This document shows positions 34,300 through 45,839 of a DNA stretch of 46,317 nt, one piece after another. The notes under the pieces are model-generated. The model saw only the letters and a program-made list of their open reading frames with translations, did not search any database and was not told the origin of the DNA. The position numbers were made by a program, and so were the translations under genes. Source of the DNA: Thiobacillus denitrificans (GTDB lineage Bacteria; Pseudomonadota; Gammaproteobacteria; Burkholderiales; Thiobacillaceae); contig DHHQ01000003.1 in assembly GCA_002403375.1 (NCBI GenBank), forward strand, positions 1-46,317. The letters are read 5' to 3'. Each line of letters starts with the position of its first letter. The first letter of the stretch is position 1.

Positions 34300-34676
34300 G
34301 CGAACAGCCTCCACGCGGCGGTCAGGGTCGCCAGCGCCGCGCCGAGCAGCACCGCCAGACTCGTCAGCCGCGCGCGCCTGAGGTCGACGCCCCAGTGCAC
34401 GTCGAGTGCGAGGTGCCGCAAACCGGCGAGAAAATGATGCGCGAACGCCCAGACCAGCATCAGCATGCCGAAGCGCGCCAGCGGGTGCGCCAGCCAGTCG
34501 CGCGCCTGCGAGTAGCCCGCCTCGCCCGACAGCGACACCGACAGCGCCCACACGCCGAGCGGAACGGCGAGAAACAGCAGCGCCCCCGCCGCCCGGTGCA
34601 GGATCGACACCCATCCCGGCAGCGGCAGATGGATGCGCAGCAGATCGAGATGGACGGGGCGGCCGACCGGCTTCAC
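34296..34676 (-). CDS. sdhC: Succinate dehydrogenase cytochrome b556 subunit C
   Basis: 126 residues with three helices (about 28-48, 69-90, 103-122). Signature GRPVHLDLLRIHLPLPGWVSILHRAAGALLF and FAHHFLAGLRHLALDVHWG with heme/quinone-site residues Ser, His. It starts 18 bases after the maeB stop, so sdh transcription either continues from maeB or starts within it. Confidence 0.93.
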   Translation of the reverse strand: MKPVGRPVHLDLLRIHLPLPGWVSILHRAAGALLFLAVPLGVWALSVSLSGEAGYSQARDWLAHPLARFGMLMLVWAFAHHFLAGLRHLALDVHWGVDLRRARLTSLAVLLGAALATLTAAWRLFA

Positions 34677-34694
34677 GGCGCGTCGCGGATCAGA

Positions 34695-35951
<1,257 letters not shown>

Positions 35952-36030
35952 GGCGGCGGGCACGGCTTGATGGACAAGCCCTCATTATCGCGGATTTATC
36001 CGCCTTTGCCGCCCACCGCGGCGAAACCGC

Positions 36031-36741
36031 TCAGCGCTTCCAGATCTTGAGCTGGGCGCGCAGCCGGGCGACCGCCTGCGAATGCAACTGGCAGACGCGC
36101 GATTCGGACACGCCGAGCACCGCGCCGATTTCCTTGAGGTTCATGTCCTGCTCGTAGTACATGCCCATCATGCTGCGCTCGCGCTCGGGCAGGTTGTGGA
36201 TCGCCGCGACCAGGCTCGCGCGGAAGCCCTCGTCCTCGAGCACCGACAGCGGATCGCTGCTCCCGTCGGCGAGGTAGCGCTCCAGGAAGTTGGCGCTGTC
36301 CTCGTCGGAGAAATCCTCGTAGTAGAGCAGCTGCGAGCATTTCACGTCGCCGAGCATCGACTGGTACTGGTCGATCGGCATGCCGAGCTCGGCGGAGATC
36401 TCCTGCTCGGTCGGCGCCTTGCCGTTGCGTTGTTCGAGCCGGTGGATGGCCGCCTCGATCTGCCGCGACTTCTGCCGAACGTGGCGCGGCAACCAGTCCG
36501 CCTCGCGCAGCTCGTCGAGCATCGAGCCGCGGATGCGCTGGGTCGCATAGGATTCGAACTGCGCGCCCTGGGTGCCGTCGAAGCGGGCCACGGCATCCAT
36601 CAGTCCGATCAGGCCGACCTGGATCAGGTCGTCGACTTCGACGCTGGCCGGCAGGCGCGCCATCATGTGATAAGCGATGCGCTTGACCAGCGGCGCATAT
36701 TTGGTGATCTGTTCGTCTTGCGACGAGGGTTTACCAGCCAT
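36031..36741 (-). CDS. fliA: Flagellar sigma factor FliA (sigma-28)
   Basis: 236 residues from ATG 36741 (MAGKPSSQDEQITKY); longer in-frame extensions upstream are unsupported. Region 2: YAPLVKRIAYHMMARLPASVEVDDLIQVGLIGLMDAVARFD and YATQRIRGSMLDELREADWLPR; region 4: LPERERSMMGMYYEQDMNLKEIGAVLGVSESRVCQLHSQA. Directs late flagellar and chemotaxis promoters and is normally held by FlgM, which is not in this window. 13 bases after the flhG-like gene. Confidence 0.95.
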   Translation of the reverse strand: MAGKPSSQDEQITKYAPLVKRIAYHMMARLPASVEVDDLIQVGLIGLMDAVARFDGTQGAQFESYATQRIRGSMLDELREADWLPRHVRQKSRQIEAAIHRLEQRNGKAPTEQEISAELGMPIDQYQSMLGDVKCSQLLYYEDFSDEDSANFLERYLADGSSDPLSVLEDEGFRASLVAAIHNLPERERSMMGMYYEQDMNLKEIGAVLGVSESRVCQLHSQAVARLRAQLKIWKR

Positions 36742-36754
36742 CAGGGGTTTCCTG

Positions 36755-37402
36755 TTATATGCGGGCCGTCCGGCCCGTCTCCTCGCTCGCCATTCTAACG
36801 GCAAGCGCCGCAAATGCATCAAGCTCGGCCGAAACGCTGTAAACGCACGCAGCAAACGCGGGCTCGAGGAACTGCCTGCACGCCGCCAGCAGGCGCGCAC
36901 AGGTTGCGGCGTCACCGAGCAGGCCGACGCCGGCTGGCGTGCCGAGCGCAGACACGGTCTTCAGGAAGGCATAGCGCTCCATCAGCGCAGTCCCGCCCGC
37001 CGACACCTCGAGGACGATGACCTGTGCCGCGCCCGGAAGCGGCCGCCACGCCGCGGTGTCCGGGGCGGCGTCGATCAGCAGGCAGTCGTATTCCAGGGCT
37101 AGCCGCGCCAGCGCCGGCGCGTCGGCCTGCAGACCCGGCGCATGCCAGCCGTCGCCGTGCGGCAGCGGCAGCGTGTGCAGGCAGCCGCGTTCGACCTGCG
37201 CGCGCCAGTCGAACAGGCTGCGCGCGGACGACTCGGCGAACACCCGCCCGCCCGCGTCGACCAACAGTACCCTGCGGCCCTGCCGCTGCAGCGCCGCGGC
37301 GAGCCGTTGGGTCGATCGTGGGGAATCGAAAAAACAGTGGATGGCACGCAGCGGGCGCCGCGCGGCGCGTCGCCGCAGCCCTTCGGCCTGGTCAGCCTGC
37401 AC
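36755..37402 (-). CDS. Degenerate FlhG-like (MinD/ParA-related) protein
   Basis: 215 residues, GTG start at 37402 inside an 18-bp tandem repeat zone. The start DQAEGLRRRAARR is the FlhG N-terminal motif that in FlhG activates FlhF. Where the Walker A KGGxGKT should be, the frame reads FFDSPRSTQRLAAAL; later strands remain (RRVLLVDAGG, DCLLIDAAPDTAAW, QVIVLEVSAGGTALMERYAFLKTV). It is shorter than FlhG (about 270-300). ATP binding is therefore unlikely. Position between flhF and fliA fits flhG. Confidence 0.75.
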   Translation of the reverse strand: MQADQAEGLRRRAARRPLRAIHCFFDSPRSTQRLAAALQRQGRRVLLVDAGGRVFAESSARSLFDWRAQVERGCLHTLPLPHGDGWHAPGLQADAPALARLALEYDCLLIDAAPDTAAWRPLPGAAQVIVLEVSAGGTALMERYAFLKTVSALGTPAGVGLLGDAATCARLLAACRQFLEPAFAACVYSVSAELDAFAALAVRMASEETGRTARI

Positions 37403-37404
37403 CT

Positions 37405-37458
37405 GTGCCCGCCAGGGTGCTTGTGCCCGTCAGGGTGCTTGTGCCCGTCAGGGCAGTC
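37405..37458. repeat. 18-bp tandem repeat, three units
   Basis: Units at 37405-37422, 37423-37440 and 37441-37458, of form GTGCCCGTCAGGGTGCTT with one change in the first unit and divergence in the last four bases of the third. It covers the flhF stop and the gap to the flhG-like start, so a change in unit number would alter spacing, not the frame of flhF. Confidence 0.85.
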
Positions 37459-38575
37459 ATCCCCTGCGCTCCGACCGCTCGGCCTCGACCCCGGCGAACA
37501 GCGGCCAGTCCTCCGCCTCCAGCGCGTACGGGGTGGGCAGCTGGCCGCCCTTCAGCGCACGGTCGACCAGATAGGCGGCGTTGGGCGCGTGCAGGTCTTC
37601 CGGCACGCGCTGGCCGCCGCTGAGGTAGGCGAGCGGCAGGCGGTGGCGGATCAGGCTGTCGAGCGGCGCCCCGAGCAGCGGGGCCTCGTCGAGCTTGGTG
37701 AGGATGCAGGCAGCCGCGCCTTCGCCGAAGCGCGCCATCGCCTGCTCGACCGCCGCGCCCTGCTGGCTCGCTGCGATCACCGCCAGCCGGCGCACGCCGA
37801 GCGCGTCGAGCGCCTGGCCGTCGCGGGTGCGCGGGTCGGCCGGCGCGTGGCCGGCGGTGTCGATCAGGACCAGCTTTCTGCCGGCGAGTTCGGGCAGCAG
37901 CCGCGCCAGCTTCGCCTGGTCTTCGGCGACGTGCAGCGATACGCCGAGCAGGTCGGCGTACACGGCGAGCTGGGCCGACGCGCCGACGCGGTAGGCGTCG
38001 GCCGCGACCAGCGCGACCTGCGCGGCGCCGTGCGCGTCGACCCCGCGCGCCGCGAGCTTGGCGAGCGTCGTGGTCTTGCCCGAGCCGGTCGAGCCGACCA
38101 GGGCGTAGCGGCCGCCGATGGCGAGCGGGTCGGTTTCAGCCGCCTGCAGCGGCAGGTTGCGGATCAGTACCTGGCGCAGCCAGCGCTGCGCGGCGTCGGC
38201 GTCGAGCCCGCGCGGCAGCCGCGCGGCGACGGTGCGCGCGAGCGAACTGCCGAAGCCGGCGGCGAACAGCGTCTGCAGCAGCGCCACCCGCGCCGGGTCG
38301 CGCCGCCGCGTCGCGCCCCAGGCGAAACCGGCCAGCTGGTTCTGCAGCAGGCCGCGCAGGCGCGCGAGTTCCTGCAGGATGCGCGAGCTGCCGGCAGGAT
38401 CGGCGGCGGCTTCGCCGAGCGCCGGCACCGCCAGTTCGCCGTAGGCGCTGGCGAGCATCTCGACGCCCTGCGGATGGGCCCGGGTGGACAGCACCACCGC
38501 GTCGTCGCCAAGCTCCCGGCGGATGCGCGCCAGCGCTTCGCGCGCATTGGCGGCGACGAAAACCCGCACGCTCAA
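37457..38575 (-). CDS. flhF: Flagellar GTPase FlhF
   Basis: 372 residues, SRP-type GTPase that places and numbers flagella. N-terminal MSVRVFVAANAREALARIRRELG; NG domain with P-loop GSTGSGKTTTLAKLA (161-175), AADAYRVGASAQL, DTAGHAP (239-245) and TKLDEAPLLG. ATG overlaps the flhA stop (ATGA). The N- and B-regions are short compared with 400-500-residue FlhF. Confidence 0.92.
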   Translation of the reverse strand: MSVRVFVAANAREALARIRRELGDDAVVLSTRAHPQGVEMLASAYGELAVPALGEAAADPAGSSRILQELARLRGLLQNQLAGFAWGATRRRDPARVALLQTLFAAGFGSSLARTVAARLPRGLDADAAQRWLRQVLIRNLPLQAAETDPLAIGGRYALVGSTGSGKTTTLAKLAARGVDAHGAAQVALVAADAYRVGASAQLAVYADLLGVSLHVAEDQAKLARLLPELAGRKLVLIDTAGHAPADPRTRDGQALDALGVRRLAVIAASQQGAAVEQAMARFGEGAAACILTKLDEAPLLGAPLDSLIRHRLPLAYLSGGQRVPEDLHAPNAAYLVDRALKGGQLPTPYALEAEDWPLFAGVEAERSERRG

Positions 38576-40647
38576 GCGCCCTCCCGCATCGCCAGTTCAG
38601 TGGTCACCTGCACCATCTTGTCGGCCGGCACCTCGGCGTAGGCGATCACCGCCAGCCGCGGCTGGTTGCGCCGCAGCAGCCGCGACAGGATCGCGCGCAG
38701 GCCGGGCGAGGTCAGCAGCACCGGCGGATGGCCCGCCTCCTCCTGCTCGGCGAGCGCCTGCTCGGCCGCCTCGTTGAGCGCATCGAGCGTCGCCGGCGAC
38801 AGCAGCGCCTCGCCCTCGTCGCCCATCTCGTTCAGCAGGCGCGTCTCGGTGGCCGCGGCGAGGCCGATCACGTCGAGCGTGTCGCCGCCTTCGAACAGGC
38901 GGTCGACGATGCTGCGCCCGAGCGCGGCGCGCACGGTTTCGACCAGGTCGTCGATCGCCTGGCTGGTCGGCGCGCGCGCGGCCAGCGTCTCGAACAGGGT
39001 GCGGGTGTCGCGGATCGAGACGTTCTCGGCGATCAGCTGCTGCAGCACCGCCTGCACGCTGGTGAGCGGCAGGTGGCGCGGCGTCACGTCCTCGACCAGG
39101 CCCGGATGGCTGCGCGACAGGGTGTCGAGCAGCTGCTGCACCTCGGTTCGGCCCAGGAGTTCGGGCGCGTGCTGGCGGAACACGGCCTCGACCCGGCGGG
39201 CGATCAGTTCGGCCGGCTCCAGCACCACGAAGCCGCGCAGCTCGGCCTCCTCGACGCGGCCGGCGTCGATCCAGACGCCGGCGCAGCCGGTCAGGGGATC
39301 GACGCCCGGTTCCCCGTCGAGGCGCCCCAGCACGTCGCCCATGTCGACCGCCAGCACCTGGCCGGACGGAATTTCGCCGTGCGCGACGTCGATCCCTTTC
39401 AGCGTGATGCGATAACTGCTGGGCTTGAGTTCGAGGTTGTCGCGCACGCGGATGAGCGGCACCACCAGCCCCATGTCGCTGGCGAAGCGGCGGCGCGCCT
39501 CGGTGATCCGGTTGAGCGCCGCGCCGCCCTGGGTGCGGTCGACCAGCGGAATCAGCCGGTAGCCGACTTCGAGCGCCAGTACGTCGACCGGCGGGATGTC
39601 GTCCCAGGTCACGTCGGCCGGCGCGGGCACCTCGTCGACCAGCGCCGGCGGCTCGGCCTCGAACACCGTGTTCTGCCGGCGCATCAGCCAGAAGCCGAGC
39701 GCGCCCAGCACCACTGCGATGGTCAGGAAGGCCAGATGCGGCGTGCCCGGAACGGCCCCCAGCGCGCCGAGCACCGCAGCGGCCACGTACAGCGTCTGCG
39801 GGCGCCCGAAGATCTGCGTGGAGAACTCGCGGCTGAGATCCTGTTCGCTCGACGCGCGGCTGACCACGATGCCGGCCGCGGTCGAAATGACCAGCGCCGG
39901 GATCTGCGTCACCAAGCCGTCGCCGACGGTCAGCAGCGCGTAGCGCGCGAGCGCCTCGCCGACGCCGAGCTCGTGCTGCAGCAGGCCCACCGCCACCCCG
40001 CCGACCAGGTTGACCAACAGGATCACGATGCCGGCGATGGCGTCGCCGCGCACGAACTTCGACGCGCCGTCCATCGCGCCGTAGAAGTCCGACTCGCGGC
40101 CGATCTCGGCGCGGCGCGCGCGCGCCTCGGTCTCGTTGATGAAGCCGGCGTTGAGGTCGGCATCCACCGCGAGCTGCTTGCCCGGCATCGAGTCGAGCGT
40201 GAAGCGCGCCGCGACCTCGGCGATGCGGCCGGCGCCCTTGGTGATGACGACGAAGTTGATGATGACGAGGATGAGGAAGACCACGAAGCCTACCGCGATG
40301 TTGCCGCCGACGAGGAAGTTGCCGAACGACTCGATCACCTTGCCCGCGGCGTCCGGCCCGGTGTGGCCCTGCATCAGGATGATGCGGGTCGACGCGACGT
40401 TGAGCGACAGGCGGAACAGCGTGGTCAGCAGGAGGACGGTGGGAAACACCGAGAAGTCGAGCGGGCGGCGCGCGTTCAGGCTCACCAGCATGACGATCAT
40501 CGCCAGCGCGATGTTGAGCGTGAACAGCACGTCGAGCATGAGGGTGGGCAGCGGCAGCACCATCATCGCCAGGATCAGCAGCACCAGCACCGGCACCGCA
40601 AGCCGGCTCACCGGCATGCCCATCACCATCACGCCCTGCGCGTTCAT
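38572..40647 (-). CDS. flhA: Flagellar export gate protein FlhA
   Basis: 691 residues. The N-terminal half has about eight membrane helices and the FHIPEP-family pattern RRPLDFSVFPTVLLLTTLFRLSLNVASTR, GNIAVGFVVFLILVIINFVVITKGAGRIAEVAARFTLDSMPGKQLAVDADL. The C-terminal cytoplasmic domain, which docks chaperone-substrate pairs, is complete (LDTLSRSHPGLVEDVTPRHLPL onward). ATG overlaps the flhB stop (ATGA). Confidence 0.95.
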   Translation of the reverse strand: MNAQGVMVMGMPVSRLAVPVLVLLILAMMVLPLPTLMLDVLFTLNIALAMIVMLVSLNARRPLDFSVFPTVLLLTTLFRLSLNVASTRIILMQGHTGPDAAGKVIESFGNFLVGGNIAVGFVVFLILVIINFVVITKGAGRIAEVAARFTLDSMPGKQLAVDADLNAGFINETEARARRAEIGRESDFYGAMDGASKFVRGDAIAGIVILLVNLVGGVAVGLLQHELGVGEALARYALLTVGDGLVTQIPALVISTAAGIVVSRASSEQDLSREFSTQIFGRPQTLYVAAAVLGALGAVPGTPHLAFLTIAVVLGALGFWLMRRQNTVFEAEPPALVDEVPAPADVTWDDIPPVDVLALEVGYRLIPLVDRTQGGAALNRITEARRRFASDMGLVVPLIRVRDNLELKPSSYRITLKGIDVAHGEIPSGQVLAVDMGDVLGRLDGEPGVDPLTGCAGVWIDAGRVEEAELRGFVVLEPAELIARRVEAVFRQHAPELLGRTEVQQLLDTLSRSHPGLVEDVTPRHLPLTSVQAVLQQLIAENVSIRDTRTLFETLAARAPTSQAIDDLVETVRAALGRSIVDRLFEGGDTLDVIGLAAATETRLLNEMGDEGEALLSPATLDALNEAAEQALAEQEEAGHPPVLLTSPGLRAILSRLLRRNQPRLAVIAYAEVPADKMVQVTTELAMREGA

Positions 40648-41420
40648 CCGGCCACCTCGTCAATCGTCCTTGGCCGGGCGCTCGCCCCCTGCCCCGCCTG
40701 CTGCTGGCGTGCGCGCAGCTGCGCGCGCACTTCCGCCGGCAGTTCGGCCTCGCGTGCTTCGGCGAGGACTTCCTGCCAGGTCATCGCGTGCCGCCGCAGG
40801 TAGCGCCACCAGCGCCAGCCGGCGTCGAGCGCCGCCACCAGCGCCAGCGCCCCCGCAAATGCCAGCACGCCGCGGCCCACCCAGGCGGCTGCATCGGGCA
40901 ACGCCGCGCGCCCGCGCTCCGCCGGCAGGTCCGACCAGCCGCTTGCCAGCGCCCACCACACCACGACGCCCGCGACCAGCAGTTTCAGCAGCGCGAGCAT
41001 CGCGTCGAACCAAGCGTCGGCCGACAGGAGACGGGAGAAGGCCTTGAAGGGATGGGCACGGCCGAGGTCGGCGCGCGCGGCCGCAGGTGCGTACACCCAG
41101 CCGGAGAGCAGCATCGGCGCCACCAGCCCGGTGGCGAAAGCCGCGGCGAGCACGGGCAGCAGCGCCCACAGCACGGCTTGCGCCGACTCGAGGAAAAGCG
41201 GAGACAAGGGCCGGGCGGGCTGAGCGAGCGCCGCCGGGATCAGGTCCTGCAGCGCGATCAGCAGGCGCGGCGCCTGCCAGCCGAGCACGCCGAGCGATGC
41301 GAGGAGGACCAGCCATGCCGTGAGCTCGCGGGAACGGGGGACGTCGCCCGCGCGTCGCGCTTCCTGCAGGCGCTTCGGACTCGCCGGTTCGGTACGGGAA
41401 AGATCGGGCTCCTCGGCCAT
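40644..41420 (-). CDS. flhB: FlhB, lacking the autocleavage domain
   Basis: 258 residues. Start AEEPDLSRTEPASPKRLQEARRAGDVPRSRELTAW is the FlhB N-terminal motif, followed by four membrane helices (about 33-53, 78-108, 133-158, 180-200) and the HPFKAFSRLLSADAWFD loop. FlhB normally continues for about 120 residues with an autocleaving NPTH switch domain; here the frame ends in the linker (MTWQEVLAEAREAELPAEVRAQLRARQQQ, then a short tail) and the flhA start overlaps the stop. No frameshifted remainder exists because flhA occupies the next bases. Confidence 0.85.
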   Translation of the reverse strand: MAEEPDLSRTEPASPKRLQEARRAGDVPRSRELTAWLVLLASLGVLGWQAPRLLIALQDLIPAALAQPARPLSPLFLESAQAVLWALLPVLAAAFATGLVAPMLLSGWVYAPAAARADLGRAHPFKAFSRLLSADAWFDAMLALLKLLVAGVVVWWALASGWSDLPAERGRAALPDAAAWVGRGVLAFAGALALVAALDAGWRWWRYLRRHAMTWQEVLAEAREAELPAEVRAQLRARQQQAGQGASARPRTIDEVAG

Positions 41421-41663
41421 GCTTGCCTCAAGTTTTGGAGGAGTCTAGCACGAGGCGGGGGCGGCTTTTCCACGGCAGCGCCGAGGGGCGCGGTCGCCTG
41501 CTGAGTCACGCACCCTTGGCGCCCGTCACGGCGTGCGGCGTCGACGGTTCGCTGCAGGACGACGCGGACTGCAGCAAACAGGAGATGATGGGCGGACGCT
41601 CACCGGAGCCGCCCGCCTCGGGAGCGTTGCAGGAAGCCGCCGATCAGGTCGGCCCGATACGGA
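41421..41663. other. Gap between iscX and flhB
   Basis: About 240 bases on the minus strand after the isc operon and before flhB. It should hold the isc terminator and the flhBAF promoter. Only weak inverted GC-rich stretches are visible and no clear sigma54 or sigma70 motif, so no call is made. Confidence 0.35.
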
Positions 41664-41858
41664 TCAGCTGACCTCGTCGATCCACGCCATCTGGATCGCT
41701 TCGAGGATCTTCTCGCCCGAGTGGTTGGGGTCGTCGTCGAAGTCTGGCAGTTCCATCACCCAGTTATGCAGGTCGGTGAAGCGGATGGTGCGCGGGTCGA
41801 TTTCAGGGTGCGCTTCGGCGAGTTCGATGGCGATATCGAGGGAATCCGTCCACTTCAT
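41664..41858 (-). CDS. iscX: Fe-S assembly protein IscX
   Basis: 64 residues, acidic winged-helix protein that binds IscS and iron and tunes cluster assembly. Typical start MKWTDSLDIAIELAEAHPEIDP and end LHNWVMELPDFDDDPNHSGEKILEAIQMAWIDE. Its ATG is one base after the fdx stop, and it closes the isc operon. Confidence 0.94.
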   Translation of the reverse strand: MKWTDSLDIAIELAEAHPEIDPRTIRFTDLHNWVMELPDFDDDPNHSGEKILEAIQMAWIDEVS

Positions 41859-41859
41859 A

Positions 41860-42198
41860 TCAATGACCTTCCTTGACCATGTTGATGGTGTACTTGGGGA
41901 TTTCGATCACCAGGTCGCTGCTGTTCACGCGCGCCTGGCAGGACAGCCGCGACTGCGGCTCGAGCCCCCAGGCCTTGTCGAGCAGGTCGTCCTCGTCCTC
42001 GGTGGAGGCCTCGAGCGAGTCGAAGCCCTCGCGCACGATGACGTGGCAGGTGGTGCAGGCGCAGGATTTCTCGCAGGCATGCTCGATCTCGACGCCGTTG
42101 GCGAGCAGGGTGTCGCAGATGGTGTCGCCGGGCCTGGCGTCGATGACGGCACCTTCGGGACAGAGTTCGACGTGGGGCAGTACGATGAGTTGGGGCAT
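41860..42198 (-). CDS. fdx: ISC-type [2Fe-2S] ferredoxin
   Basis: 112 residues. Cluster cysteines C42, C48, C51 and C87, with the extra C46, in HACEKSCACTTCHVIV and RLSCQARV, as I recall from E. coli Fdx. Feeds electrons to Fe-S cluster formation. Normally directly follows hscA, but here a DUF3050 gene intervenes, 15 bases upstream. Confidence 0.95.
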   Translation of the reverse strand: MPQLIVLPHVELCPEGAVIDARPGDTICDTLLANGVEIEHACEKSCACTTCHVIVREGFDSLEASTEDEDDLLDKAWGLEPQSRLSCQARVNSSDLVIEIPKYTINMVKEGH

Positions 42199-42213
42199 GG
42201 TGTTCCGGCCGGG

Positions 42214-43000
42214 TCAGGCCGCTTTGGATTGTCGGCTGGGCAGCGCCTGCAGCACGCCGTCCCAGAATTGCATGCGGGCGTCGACCGCAGCCTCGGCCGC
42301 CGCCTCGGCCTCGCGCCACTTCGCCGCGTCACCGCCGCACAGCGCACCGAGGAGCCGCAGCGACAGGGGCGCGTGGAAGTCCTCATCCAGGTGGACGTGG
42401 CGGTTGAGGTAGTAGTGGAAGCTCGGAGCCTGCGCCTCGGTCACCGCCATGCGTGCGAGGAAGGCGCGGAACATCGACGGGATGACATGCTCGCGTCCGA
42501 GCGCCAGCGCGGCTGCGACGGCGTGCGGCCTGCCGCTGTCGATGAAGCCGAAGGTGGTGCGGGTGAACGTGGCGGCCGGCGCCGGTGCGAGCCCCGAGGC
42601 GAGCGCGGCGTCGATGCCCTGCTCGCCCGCCAGCTCCACGAAGCGCGCCGGCACGTCGGCGTCGGCACCGACCTCGCGCATCGCCGCGAGATACAGCATG
42701 AAGTGGCTGGTGAAACCTTCCTGCCCCGGCAGGCCGACGTCGGTTTCCTCCTCCAGCACCAGCTCGTTGATGAAGCGCTGGACCGAAGCGTCCTTGCCAG
42801 GCGTCCACGGCCAGCGCGCCGGCGCGACCTGATGCTGCAGGTACTTGATCAGCGACATGAAGTCCCACACCGAATAGACGTGGTGCTGCATGAACACGCG
42901 CAGGTCGTCGAGCGACGCGACGGCGGCGTAGATCGGGTGGGCTTCGAGCTTCACCCGCAGGGATTCGATGAAATCGTCGTTCAGCATGAAGGTAGCCTGC

Positions 43001-43008
<8 letters not shown>
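42214..43008 (-). CDS. DUF3050-like protein inside the isc operon
   Basis: 264 residues, cytoplasmic, all-helical. The pattern fits DUF3050/heme-oxygenase-like fold proteins: HPIYAAV (24), LRVFMQHHVYSVWDFMSLIKYLQ (36-58), FINELVLEEETDVG (79-92), SHFMLYLAAM (101-110) and FHYYLNRHVHLDEDFHAPLS (197-216). Residues E86-E88, H101, H204, D208 or D210 and H212 could form a di-metal site as in HDO-type oxidases; this is inference. It overlaps the hscA stop by eight bases and precedes fdx by 15, so it is translated with the Fe-S machinery. No function is known to me. Confidence 0.75.
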
Positions 43009-44863
<1,855 letters not shown>

Positions 44864-44866
44864 GTC

Positions 44867-45394
44867 TTAGCTCTCGAGTTCTTCGTATACGTCGCCGACT
44901 TCGGCGATGAGTTTGTCCATGAAGCGCAGCTGGCGCACGGCTTCGGTGGCGGCTTCGAAGTCGTGGGCCCGGTCGATCAGGTCACCGAGCTGCGCTTCGA
45001 TGCGGCGGTGCGTCGCGCGCAGGTCGTCGGTCAGCGCGTCGAGCGCAGCCACGCTCTTGCCGGCGCGCGCCTCGTCGATCGCCTCGCGCCACTCCATCTG
45101 CTGCATCAGGAAGGCCGGCGCCATCCGCGTGTTGCCGGCGTGCAGCGCGTCGATGCCCTGCAGGCTCAGCAGATAGACGCCGCGGTTCACCGGATGCCTG
45201 AGCGTCTGGTAGGCCTCGTTCACCTGGGTCGCCCATTGCATCGCCACCCGCTGCTCGCTCTCGGGCTTCGCCGCGAAACGGTCCGGATGGACGGCCGCCT
45301 GCAATTCCCGGTAGGCGGTGTCGAGCCTGTCCCGATCCAGCGCATACGCGGCGGGGAGTCCGAACAGTTCGAAGTGGTTGCGAGTTAAATCCAT
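44867..45394 (-). CDS. hscB: Fe-S co-chaperone HscB (J-domain)
   Basis: 175 residues. J-domain with HPD at 36-38 (AAVHPDRFA) that stimulates HscA, and a C-terminal three-helix part that binds IscU (ELGDLIDRAHDFEAATEAVRQLRFMDKL). Starts MDLTRNHFELFGLP. Separated from iscA by 118 bases containing a dispersed repeat. Confidence 0.94.
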   Translation of the reverse strand: MDLTRNHFELFGLPAAYALDRDRLDTAYRELQAAVHPDRFAAKPESEQRVAMQWATQVNEAYQTLRHPVNRGVYLLSLQGIDALHAGNTRMAPAFLMQQMEWREAIDEARAGKSVAALDALTDDLRATHRRIEAQLGDLIDRAHDFEAATEAVRQLRFMDKLIAEVGDVYEELES

Positions 45395-45406
45395 TATCAG
45401 GGATCA

Positions 45407-45498
45407 GGAATCAGGGGTCAGGATTCAGGGGGCTTCGTGCTGCGCGCTGTTTCTGCAACGCCGCCGGGGGCCGCACAAGAGCCCTGACCCCTGAATCC
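45407..45498. repeat. Dispersed inverted repeat between iscA and hscB
   Basis: GGAATCAGGGGTCAGG (45407-45422) and CCTGACCCCTGAATCC (45483-45498) are complementary at 15 of 16 positions with a 60-base spacer. This kind of GGATCAGG/GGGTCAGG string recurs at 46260-46282. It could form an RNA hairpin inside the isc mRNA. Confidence 0.65.
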
Positions 45499-45512
45499 CG
45501 CCCCCTGCCCCC

Positions 45513-45836
45513 TTAAACGTTGAACGACTCGCCGCAGCCGCACTCGTTCTTCACGTTCGGGTTGTTGAACTTGAAGCCCTCGTTCAGGCCTTCGCGGGCA
45601 TAGTCGAGCTCGGTGCCGTCGATGTAGGCCAGGCTCTTGGGATCGACGAAGACCGTGACGCCATGGCTCACGAACACCTCGTCGCCCTCGGGCACCTCGT
45701 CGGCGAACTCGAGCTTGTAGGCCATCCCCGAGCAGCCGGTGGTGCGCACGCCGAGGCGGATGCCGACGCCCTTGCCGCGCTTGGCGAGGAAGTTCGTGAC
45801 GTGCTGCGCTGCGCGTTCGGAAAGCGTGACCGCCAT
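45513..45836 (-). CDS. iscA: Fe-S carrier protein IscA
   Basis: 107 residues, A-type carrier. Conserved cysteines in TTGCSGMAYKLEF and the terminal NECGCGESFNV. Receives clusters from IscU or binds iron for assembly. Starts three bases after the iscU stop. Confidence 0.95.
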   Translation of the reverse strand: MAVTLSERAAQHVTNFLAKRGKGVGIRLGVRTTGCSGMAYKLEFADEVPEGDEVFVSHGVTVFVDPKSLAYIDGTELDYAREGLNEGFKFNNPNVKNECGCGESFNV

Positions 45837-45839
45837 GAT

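Noticed and set aside
37405..37458. CRISPR repeats
   Set aside because: The units are directly abutting with no spacers and no cas genes occur.
40644..40700. Frameshift hiding the FlhB C-terminal domain
   Set aside because: The flhA coding sequence begins at 40647 and is complete, leaving no room for the missing domain on either frame.
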